A DNA stretch of 64,000 nt from the NCBI GenBank assembly GCA_963977415.1, contig CAXBOS010000009.1, positions 1 through 64,000 on the forward strand, given 5' to 3'. Source of the stretch: Croceimicrobium sp963977415 (GTDB taxonomy: Bacteria; Bacteroidota; Bacteroidia; Flavobacteriales; Schleiferiaceae). Below, piece after piece: positions 1 through 6,773 of the stretch; position 1 is the first letter of the stretch, and every line of letters starts with the position of its first letter. A model generated the notes under the pieces. It did no database searches and had not been told where the DNA came from. It saw only the letters and a program-made list of their open reading frames with translations. A program made the translations under genes and the position numbers.

Positions 1-224
1 CCGAAAAATTATAGGATAACTTTTCTAGCTATTACACACTTTGTGGTACGTTACCGCCTTCTCAGATACTTTATACCAAAATCCTTGTGATACGTGGTAA
101 ATCGCGTCTCTATCCTAATCCGAATTACAACCGAATTTCCTTTCCATCATCTACCGTCCTTCCCACAGAATTACAACGGAGTTCCGCGCTCAATACTCAA
201 AGCGTAGCGTACTAAGTACTAAAA
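1..224. other. Intergenic region with a dispersed-repeat remnant
   Basis: No coding region is supported here. Positions 189-221 contain, in reverse orientation, a motif (GAGTATTGAG next to a short GC-rich CGCT block) also found near 56441-56474 and, more loosely, near 53279-53318. The stretch lies just downstream of the leftward WG-repeat gene. No clear terminator is seen for that gene. Confidence 0.4.
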
Positions 225-1175
225 CTACCAACTATCATCTTCCGGGTTACGCAGTTTATCAATGTCATCGCACCAATTACCTTTTAAAGTGTTCTCCCGC
301 CAATTGAGCCAGCACCACTTTCCATCGCGTTCTACCGCTAGGTAATAATCGCGCGTTCCTTCAAAAATGCGGTACGAATCATATTCGCAGGGCACCACTT
401 GGGCGGCATCATCGTAAGACCAAGCCGAAGTGTAAAAGCCTACTTTGCCATTATTGTAAACTCCTGTGAAGGGACGGTTCCAACCAAAAAAATCGAGGCT
501 ATCGTAATTAGCAGGTATCAGCGTTTCTGCATTTTCCATACCTTGGTACATGCCCCATTTCATAGTTTGGGCATTGCGGGCTTTAAAAACTCCGTCGCCA
601 TTGCCTTGGTCTAAAAATACTAGATCGGCCTGCAGTTCTTGGCGCGCTGCTTTTATTAATTCCGTGGCCCAGCTATCTATTTTTTGCAGGGGTACCGCTT
701 GCGCAGATGCGTAGGTGAAAGGAATGATTTCATATTCATTAAACCAGTCGATTTGACCCCATTTGCCGTTTTTCTTCGCCAGTAAAAGCGGATTGCTGTC
801 GTGCGGGTAGTCTTCTGCTTTTCTCAGTTCTTCGTAAATACAGTTTACTCGCTCTGCCGCATCTTGTACTTCAAAGGGAAGGAGAAATATACCATAGAGG
901 CCCTTGCGTTTTACAATACTAAAAGGCTCGTAGTCTGTCATAAAACTGACGGAATCATAGTCCATGGGCAGTAGCTGTAAGCCTCCTACATTCCAACTAA
1001 AAAGGCCCCACTTAGAGCTGAAGGCCTTACGCATTTTAAAAATATTATTGTCGAAATCTACCCAAGTATAGTCCCGTGCCTTAAAAAGCTTTTGCACAGA
1101 ATCAATTTCATTTTCGCTTTGCGCAGATAGGTAAGCACTAGAAAATAGGGCTAAGGCTAAAAAGAATTTTGTCAT
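225..1175 (-). CDS. Secreted WG-repeat-like protein
   Basis: A protein of about 316 residues that begins with a signal peptide (MTKFFLALALFSSAYLSAQ) and is probably exported. The rest is built of about six degenerate repeats of roughly 40-50 residues containing KWG or KxGxY cores (KWGLFSW, KKGLYG-like, GKWGQIDW, KWGMY, GKVGFY, GKWCWLNW), each followed by an acidic tyrosine motif such as YDSV, YDSL or YDSY. This is the pattern of WG/KWG repeat proteins, whose function is generally unknown. An in-frame start ten codons upstream (1205) is possible, but it would put extra residues before the signal peptide and overlap the terminator hairpin at 1204-1239, so 1175 is preferred. The gene stands alone on its strand after that terminator. 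Confidence 0.75.
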   Translation of the reverse strand: MTKFFLALALFSSAYLSAQSENEIDSVQKLFKARDYTWVDFDNNIFKMRKAFSSKWGLFSWNVGGLQLLPMDYDSVSFMTDYEPFSIVKRKGLYGIFLLPFEVQDAAERVNCIYEELRKAEDYPHDSNPLLLAKKNGKWGQIDWFNEYEIIPFTYASAQAVPLQKIDSWATELIKAARQELQADLVFLDQGNGDGVFKARNAQTMKWGMYQGMENAETLIPANYDSLDFFGWNRPFTGVYNNGKVGFYTSAWSYDDAAQVVPCEYDSYRIFEGTRDYYLAVERDGKWCWLNWRENTLKGNWCDDIDKLRNPEDDSW

Positions 1176-1203
1176 GAATGATTGGTCTTGGATATATAAA
1201 AAC

Positions 1204-1239
1204 AAAAACAGCGAGAATTTAGTATTTCTCGCTGTTTTT
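1204..1239 (-). terminator. Intrinsic terminator after the aldo/keto reductase
   Basis: A perfect 14-bp inverted repeat (AAAAACAGCGAGAA with its complement) and an 8-nt loop end in a U-tract on the minus strand. It lies about 22 bp downstream of the aldo/keto reductase stop and separates that gene from the WG-repeat gene. Confidence 0.85.
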
Positions 1240-1261
1240 AAATTTAATATGTATTTCTAGT

Positions 1262-2254
1262 TTAGAAGTCGGGGTGAAGGGGGGCATTGTTTAAAATGTC
1301 CTCGATTTTCGTCATTACTTCTTGCGTTAATAGACCTTTCGCTTCGCCTGCTTTTAGGTTTTCTTCAAGCTGACTAATTTTGGAGGCACCTAAAATCGCT
1401 GTGCTCACATCCTCGTTTTTCAAAACCCAAGCAATAGCTAATTGCGGCATACTAATGCCTAAATCTTGAGCCAAGCCCGTTAGTTTTCTCACTTTAGCAA
1501 AATATTCTTCTTGTAAAGTTTTTTTCGCCAACCAACCTAACTCGCTGAGGTTTAAACGGGTTCCCTCAGGCACGCCATCATTGTATTTTCCCGTAAGAAT
1601 ACCACTCGCTAAAGGACTCCAAATAGTGGTGCCAAGGCCCACCGTTTTGTAAATCTGACTAAATTCCACCTCTACTTTATCGCGTACAATCATATTGTAC
1701 TGCGGCTGCTCCATGCTCGGGCCAATCAGGTTATACTGCTTGGCCACCATGTGCGCTTCCATAATTTCTTGCGCGCTCCATTCGCTAGTACCCCAGTATA
1801 AAATCTTGCCTTGTTGTATAAGGTTGTGCATTGCCCAAACCGTTTCTTCCATGGGCGTGTTTTTGTCGGGACGGTGACAATAGTAAAGGTCTAAATAATC
1901 GACCTGCAGGCGTTCTAATGCTTGGTGACAAGCTTCAGTAAGGTGTTTACGGGTATTTCCCATTTGGGTCGGACGTGAGTCTTTTAGCCCTCTAATGCCA
2001 AAAAATGCTTTGGAAGAAACCAGATATGAATCGCGGCTCCAGTTCACATCTTTTAAAACCTGGCCCATTAAAATTTCGCTTTTGCCGTCGGCGTAAACCT
2101 CGGCATTATCGAAAAAGTTAACGCCATTATCGTAAGCTTTCACCATTAAATCTTGCGCAAGCTCTTTACCGATTTGGGTCCCGAAGGTGATCCACGAGCC
2201 GAAGCTCATTTCGCTAATTTGTAATCCTGTTTTTCCTAATCTGCGGTATTCCAT
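1262..2254 (-). CDS. Aldo/keto reductase (potassium-channel beta-subunit-like family)
   Basis: A 330-residue cytosolic TIM-barrel NADPH-dependent oxidoreductase. The catalytic tetrad of the family is visible: Asp49 and Tyr54 in FFDNAEVYADG, Lys82 in VSSKAFF and His127 in LYYCHRPD. The N-terminus MEYRRLGKTGLQISEMSFGS and the C-terminal stretch after AILGASK match the group related to voltage-gated K+ channel beta subunits and YghZ-type reductases. The natural substrate cannot be read from the sequence; these enzymes usually reduce aldehydes or ketones. The start lies 3 bp from the stop of the S41 protease gene upstream, so the two are probably co-transcribed, and the terminator at 1204-1239 ends the transcript. 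Confidence 0.9.
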   Translation of the reverse strand: MEYRRLGKTGLQISEMSFGSWITFGTQIGKELAQDLMVKAYDNGVNFFDNAEVYADGKSEILMGQVLKDVNWSRDSYLVSSKAFFGIRGLKDSRPTQMGNTRKHLTEACHQALERLQVDYLDLYYCHRPDKNTPMEETVWAMHNLIQQGKILYWGTSEWSAQEIMEAHMVAKQYNLIGPSMEQPQYNMIVRDKVEVEFSQIYKTVGLGTTIWSPLASGILTGKYNDGVPEGTRLNLSELGWLAKKTLQEEYFAKVRKLTGLAQDLGISMPQLAIAWVLKNEDVSTAILGASKISQLEENLKAGEAKGLLTQEVMTKIEDILNNAPLHPDF

Positions 2255-2257
2255 CTC

Positions 2258-3838
2258 TTAATTGATTTGCTTTTTATTTTGATTCTCTAATGCCTTAATA
2301 GCTTCTAAAATATAGGGATCATCGAAAGAGTAAACTTTTTGATATTCATTATTGCCGTATAAATTATAAGCGATAAAAGCTTTCAGGCGGTTGCTTAATA
2401 CCAACTGTTGAATGCTGTCTTGCTGGTAAATATATTTGGTCATTTCCTCGCCGAAAAAATGTTGGTAGCTGCTGGTGTCGGCTTGCCAATTATCTACAAA
2501 ACTATCGCTAGGCCATTGGGCAAAACGTGCCCGGTTCTCATCTACAAACTCAAAGGCTTTTTCGTCGAGGTTTACACTCATAGCCAGTTGATAGAGTAAG
2601 CGGGTAGTACCTGCCGTATCGTAGCCTACCTCTACATCGGGTAAAATTCCCCCTTCGTTGCGGCCTTTTGAAAACTCCTGTTCTTCTGGTAAAAGCACAG
2701 TGGAATCGGCGCTACTTTTTCTTGCGGGATTTCTACCATGAAAGCTAAACTGGCTATCATAGGTCTCATAATCTCTTTGAATGCTTCTGCCGGAAGGCGT
2801 ATAATAACGCTGGGTGGTAAGGCGCATCTTAGAACCATCGCCTAAGGTTATTTCTTCTTGCACCAAGCCCTTTCCAAAAGATCGGCGACCCACAATTACC
2901 GCGCGTTTATTGTCTTGCAAGGCGCCGGCCACAATCTCACTAGCGGAAGCCGATCCTCTATTGATCAGCACGGCTACTTGACCTTTTTCGAAATTACCCT
3001 TCCGGGTGGCAAAAAACTCTTCTTTTTTCTCATTGCGATCTTTAGTGAAAACGATTAATGCATCCTTCTCTAGAAACTGATCAGAAATTTGTTCGGCCGC
3101 ATTTAAGAGCCCACCGGGGTTATCGCGTAAATCGAGGATTAAAGCAGTAGCTCCCTGTGCTTTTAAGTTCTTAATGCTCTCTTGGATTTCCTCGGTGCTA
3201 CGGGCACTAAACTTGGTGAGTTTAATTACGCCAATACTGTCGTTAATTAGAAAAGCCGATTGTACCGAATTGAGATCCACATCATTACGCTTTACTTTTA
3301 GGTTTAAAGGTTGAACTGTACCAAAGCGTTTAATGCTTAAAGTGGTACTTGTATTGCGGGCACCTTTTAAAGTGCTTACTACTTTCGCGGCGTTTAAAGA
3401 TGGTCCAAATAAGCTAATGGTATCGGCCCTTAAAATGCGATCGCCTGGTAAAATTCCCGCTTGCGCAGATGGGCCACCTTCAATAACTTTTACTACTGTT
3501 AAGCTATCTCGATAAATTTTAAACTCGATGCCAATGCCCACAAAGCTTCCACGGATAGACTCTTCCGAAGCCAGCACATCTTCTTGAGGAATGTAGGTAG
3601 AGTGGGGGTCGAGGTGATGTAAAAGTTCGCTAATAGTTTGGTCGAGAAGACTATCGGTATTTACCTTATCTACATATTCGTAATCGATGTAGTTTAAAAT
3701 TTGCCGCAACTTTTGCTCGCGCTCACTTGTCTCATTGAAGGCCACCGTTTGATGCGGGAAGTTGAAGAAAATGCCAAGTAAAATACCGATGCAAACGGCT
3801 AAACCTAAGTAGATGGGGTAGAGAGTTTTATTGTTCAA
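2258..3838 (-). CDS. S41 family C-terminal processing peptidase with PDZ domain
   Basis: A 526-residue serine protease anchored in the inner membrane by an N-terminal hydrophobic segment (about residues 7-26) and facing the periplasm. A PDZ domain spans roughly residues 95-180. In the S41 core the catalytic serine is Ser298 in GSASASEIVAG and the general base is Lys323 in GRRSFGKGLVQ, with the family's usual 25-residue spacing. The substrate-binding loop LDLRDNPGG is intact. These enzymes trim or degrade envelope proteins from the C-terminus. The gene overlaps the upstream dCMP deaminase by 11 bp, indicating an operon running from the esterase to the aldo/keto reductase. A second paralogue is at 30877-32526. 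Confidence 0.93.
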   Translation of the reverse strand: MNNKTLYPIYLGLAVCIGILLGIFFNFPHQTVAFNETSEREQKLRQILNYIDYEYVDKVNTDSLLDQTISELLHHLDPHSTYIPQEDVLASEESIRGSFVGIGIEFKIYRDSLTVVKVIEGGPSAQAGILPGDRILRADTISLFGPSLNAAKVVSTLKGARNTSTTLSIKRFGTVQPLNLKVKRNDVDLNSVQSAFLINDSIGVIKLTKFSARSTEEIQESIKNLKAQGATALILDLRDNPGGLLNAAEQISDQFLEKDALIVFTKDRNEKKEEFFATRKGNFEKGQVAVLINRGSASASEIVAGALQDNKRAVIVGRRSFGKGLVQEEITLGDGSKMRLTTQRYYTPSGRSIQRDYETYDSQFSFHGRNPARKSSADSTVLLPEEQEFSKGRNEGGILPDVEVGYDTAGTTRLLYQLAMSVNLDEKAFEFVDENRARFAQWPSDSFVDNWQADTSSYQHFFGEEMTKYIYQQDSIQQLVLSNRLKAFIAYNLYGNNEYQKVYSFDDPYILEAIKALENQNKKQIN

Positions 3839-4268
3839 GTTCTTCTGCGGGTATCTGTGCCAGTTCTACACCAGCTTTTTCTAAAAATTTAAGTCCACTG
3901 TCATCTTTGTAACGCTGAATGTACACCAATCGTTTAATACCCGATTGATGGACCAATTTACTGCATTCTTTGCAAGGCGACAAAGTGAGGTATAAAGTAC
4001 CACCATCACTCGAGTGGGTGGAGCTGGCCATTTTTAAAATCGCATTGGCTTCTGCGTGAAGCACATACCAATGAGTATAGCCATCCTCATCTTCGCAGAA
4101 ATTATCGAACCCTGAGGGGGTGCCGTTGTATCCGTCGGAAACAATCATGCGGTCCTTAACGATTAAGGCCCCCACTTTTCGCCTTTCGCAAAAAGATAAT
4201 TTCGCCCATTCTCTTGCCATTCTCAAATAGGCAATGTCGTATTTTCTTTGTTTATTCTTCTCCTTCAT
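3828..4268 (-). CDS. dCMP deaminase family protein
   Basis: A 146-residue zinc-dependent cytidine/deoxycytidylate deaminase fold. The zinc-site and catalytic residues are His71-Ala-Glu73 in LHAEANAIL and Cys99/Cys102 in SPCKECSKL. Glu73 would be the proton shuttle. Length and motif order fit dCMP deaminase/ComE-type deaminases, which convert dCMP to dUMP for thymidylate synthesis. It overlaps the upstream esterase gene by 17 bp and the downstream protease gene by 11 bp, so the three are probably translated from one message. Substrate assignment to dCMP rather than another cytosine derivative is family-based. Confidence 0.9.
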   Translation of the reverse strand: MKEKNKQRKYDIAYLRMAREWAKLSFCERRKVGALIVKDRMIVSDGYNGTPSGFDNFCEDEDGYTHWYVLHAEANAILKMASSTHSSDGGTLYLTLSPCKECSKLVHQSGIKRLVYIQRYKDDSGLKFLEKAGVELAQIPAEELEQ

Positions 4269-5367
4269 TTTCTAGCATTTTGCTATTCAACCAAAGTATC
4301 GCTTCGGGGAACTCTTGCTGCCAAAAGCTTTCCGAGTGCTGCCCCATGGCTGCAATTTTGGTTTTGCAAACCCAAGGCTTATCGGGTGCTCCCATAATAG
4401 TCGCCATGTTATTCACCAGGGCAATATTCTTGGCTGGGTCACTTCCTTCTTGGCTGCCCATTAATTGGTAAACAAAGGTGCGTTTTTTTTGGCTGTAGCG
4501 AGATGTGTAAAGCGCTAATTCTGGGTTAAACCAGTAGGAGGGGGAGAATACTAATGCGCCACCAAAGGTGTCATTCGCTTTTAATACTGCGTTCATGGCG
4601 AAGAGTCCGCCCAAGGAGCTCCCGCCAATAAAGTTTTGTTCGCGTTTTTCGCTGATGCGATAGTGCTTGCGCAGAAAGGGTTGTACTTGTTTTTGGATAA
4701 AGATTAGCAGAGAGTCGGCCCCGCCACCGCCGTATTTAGGATTGGGATAAGGGCTTAATTCGTGGATGCGCTTTACGCCGCCATGCTCAATGCCTACCAC
4801 GATGAAGTCCAGTTTAAGACTGTCCATGCTTTTTCCTACTTGCCATTTTACCGCGCTGCCATCTACGCCAAGAAAGAGGTTTTGGCCATCCATGAGGTAG
4901 AGAACAGGATAAACTTTATTGTTTTCTAATTTATAAGAAGCGGGGAGGTAAACCCATAGTGCTTTAGATTGACCTCCATAAACTAAATCCTTTTCGTTGA
5001 GGTGGCTATAAATGTTTTCCGCTATTGGTATTTGCTTGGGCGGCTTTTCCCAGCCTTGAATTTCGAGTTCTAGGATAGCCCCGGCGCGAATTATACGTTT
5101 ACGATTGGCGATTGGCTTTCCCTCTTTTGTAGCTTCCACTTCAGCCCAGCTTTTACCGACTACTTTAAATTCGATTATATCGGGCATGGAATCGATAATT
5201 AAGCGCTGGTCCACAAAATGGTATTTTTCATCGCCCGCTTCCCAGCCATTGAAATCTCCCGCCAGGAAAAGCTCTGGAGGAGCGCCAAGACTATCGAGTA
5301 TTCGCAGCCGTATTTCTGTTTGGGCAAAGCCAGAAATACTGAAGAGTAGGAGTAAGAAAGTTCGCAT
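4252..5367 (-). CDS. Esterase-D/enterochelin-esterase-like alpha/beta hydrolase
   Basis: A 371-residue exported hydrolase. A signal peptide (MRTFLLLLFSISGFAQ) precedes an early-set domain resembling glycogen-binding modules (LAGDFNGWE, residues about 20-105). The alpha/beta-hydrolase domain follows, with the nucleophile elbow GGSSLGG (Ser251) and a likely catalytic His in GQHSESFW near residue 343. The architecture matches putative esterases of family PF00756, such as siderophore esterases and feruloyl esterases. The actual ester is not evident, and no siderophore or xylan genes are nearby. It begins an operon with the deaminase, protease and reductase. Confidence 0.85.
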   Translation of the reverse strand: MRTFLLLLFSISGFAQTEIRLRILDSLGAPPELFLAGDFNGWEAGDEKYHFVDQRLIIDSMPDIIEFKVVGKSWAEVEATKEGKPIANRKRIIRAGAILELEIQGWEKPPKQIPIAENIYSHLNEKDLVYGGQSKALWVYLPASYKLENNKVYPVLYLMDGQNLFLGVDGSAVKWQVGKSMDSLKLDFIVVGIEHGGVKRIHELSPYPNPKYGGGGADSLLIFIQKQVQPFLRKHYRISEKREQNFIGGSSLGGLFAMNAVLKANDTFGGALVFSPSYWFNPELALYTSRYSQKKRTFVYQLMGSQEGSDPAKNIALVNNMATIMGAPDKPWVCKTKIAAMGQHSESFWQQEFPEAILWLNSKMLENEGEE

Positions 5368-5390
5368 GGTTTAAAGATGCGAAATATTGT

Positions 5391-5570
5391 TTAGTCTTTT
5401 TTTTCTTCCAAGGACTTATTAGTTTGATAATAGGCTACAACTAGCCCTAGGCTGCCGACTAAAGATAGCAGGTTTATATACCAGTCTATTTGTCCATTGA
5501 AATAGTTGAAAACAGAAGCGGCCATTCCTAATAGGCCCAAGATCAAAATAAAACGCGGTGCTTTTTGCAT
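5391..5570 (-). CDS. Small two-helix membrane protein
   Basis: A 59-residue open reading frame, MQKAPRFILILGLLGM at its start, with two hydrophobic segments (about residues 7-22 and 31-48) separated by a short polar turn (FNGQIDWY) and a charged tail ending SLEEKKD. A purine-rich GGAG lies just upstream of the ATG. The reading frame is composition-wise convincing: hydrophobic blocks, positive N-terminus and charged C-terminus. It ends 23 bp upstream of the esterase start, so it may head that operon. The function is unknown. It falls below usual 60-residue cut-offs. Confidence 0.65.
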   Translation of the reverse strand: MQKAPRFILILGLLGMAASVFNYFNGQIDWYINLLSLVGSLGLVVAYYQTNKSLEEKKD

Positions 5571-5733
5571 ATCTCCAAGAGTTTGAAATTTCTAAGCTCA
5601 TTTAAGACTGAACTCTGATATATAAGTATGAAATCAGCGCTGAAAATTACAGAGGACAAAAAAAAATCACTAGCTAGAAATCCAATATTCTCCAACGGCC
5701 GTAAATAAGGGAAATCAATTAGAAATTTAAAAG

Positions 5734-6279
5734 ATGAAAAAGTTAGGATTATTTTTAGGAGCATTCGCAATCACTGTAAGCATGCAAGCACAAAGTAACA
5801 CTGTAATGGTGGGAGGCGAAGCAATGTACCCAAAGAAAGACATTGTTAGTAATGCGGTGGAATCAGCCGATCACACCACTTTAGTAGCAGCGGTTAAAGC
5901 AGCAGGTTTAGTGAGCACTTTGCAGGGAGAGGGACCTTTTACGGTATTTGCACCAGTAAACGATGCTTTCGAAAATTTACCAGCTGGCACAGTGGAAAGC
6001 TTATTGAAGCCCGAAGCTAAAGGCAAGCTTACTGCCGTACTTACTTATCACGTACTTGCAGGAACCTATGATTTTGATGCGCTAGCCAAAGCGATTAAAA
6101 AAGGTAATGGTATGGCTAGCTTAAAAACAGTACAAGGGGAGAAATTAAGCTTTATGATGAATGGGAAACACAACATTCAAGTAAAGGATGCCAAAGGAAA
6201 TATTGCCAATATTTCGGTATATGACGTATACCAAAGTAATGGTGTGATTCAGGTAATTGATAAAGTGCTTTTACCCTAG
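5734..6279 (+). CDS. Secreted fasciclin (FAS1) domain protein
   Basis: A 181-residue exported protein with a signal peptide (MKKLGLFLGAFAITVSMQAQ) and one FAS1 domain covering about residues 40-180. The two conserved FAS1 boxes are clear: H1-like GPFTVFAPVNDAFENLP and H2-like ILTYHVLAG-type sequence (VLTYHVLAGTYD) plus the terminal GVIQVIDKVLLP. FAS1 domains mediate adhesion or protein-protein contact at the cell surface or periplasm. The gene is monocistronic, closed by a hairpin at 6312-6345, and convergent with the response regulator gene. Confidence 0.92.
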   Translation: MKKLGLFLGAFAITVSMQAQSNTVMVGGEAMYPKKDIVSNAVESADHTTLVAAVKAAGLVSTLQGEGPFTVFAPVNDAFENLPAGTVESLLKPEAKGKLTAVLTYHVLAGTYDFDALAKAIKKGNGMASLKTVQGEKLSFMMNGKHNIQVKDAKGNIANISVYDVYQSNGVIQVIDKVLLP

Positions 6280-6311
6280 TACGATTTAGCTAAGAATTGT
6301 TGTTTGGTTGG

Positions 6312-6345
6312 AAAAGGAGTTTGCTTGCGGGTAAGCTCCTTTTTT
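6312..6345 (+). terminator. Intrinsic terminator of the fasciclin gene
   Basis: A hairpin formed by AAAAGGAG and CTCCTTTT with a bulged GCTT/AAGC inner stem is followed by a T-run. It lies about 35 bp past the fasciclin stop. Confidence 0.75.
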
Positions 6346-6356
6346 GATTTAGCTTG

Positions 6357-6773
6357 TTACTCGGTAGAGCCCGCATCATTTATGGCTGTATCAAGAGCCT
6401 TTTTTAAGTTATCAAGCGTGATGGGCTTGATCAGATAGTTGGTTTGTAAATTATATTCCTCGGCCTTTTTTAAATCCTCGGGATTGTTAGAGCTCGTAAG
6501 GATATAGATTACAATTTGTTGCTTGATGGGAATCTTGGTGAACTCATCTAAAAACTGCCAACCATTCCAAATAGGCATATTTAAGTCGAGAAGAATTAAT
6601 TCGGGTAGTAATTTCCCAGCAGTAATTATCGCGCTAAGCTTATCGAATGCTTCTTTCCCATTATGACAGATCATTAAGTTTTCAATACGGCCAATCATGT
6701 CAATGTATTTCTGCGTTAGAAATACGTGTATGGGGTCATCCTCAATAAGGCAGGCGAGGTTAATCTTTTTCAT
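6357..6773 (-). CDS. Response regulator receiver protein (single domain)
   Basis: A 138-residue CheY-like receiver with no output domain. The acidic pocket is EDD (residues 11-13), the phospho-acceptor is Asp63 in LILLDLNMP, the switch Thr/Ser follows in YILTSS, and the conserved Lys lies in YLIKPI near residue 117. Single-domain receivers pass phosphoryl groups to other proteins or act as phosphate sinks. It overlaps the end of the upstream PAS kinase gene by 14 bp, so the kinase is the obvious partner. The sensed signal and downstream target are not evident. Confidence 0.93.
   Translation of the reverse strand: MKKINLACLIEDDPIHVFLTQKYIDMIGRIENLMICHNGKEAFDKLSAIITAGKLLPELILLDLNMPIWNGWQFLDEFTKIPIKQQIVIYILTSSNNPEDLKKAEEYNLQTNYLIKPITLDNLKKALDTAINDAGSTE

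Noticed and set aside
225..1205. Longer start for the WG-repeat protein at 1205
   Set aside because: It would place ten residues before a good signal peptide and overlap the terminator hairpin of the neighbouring gene.
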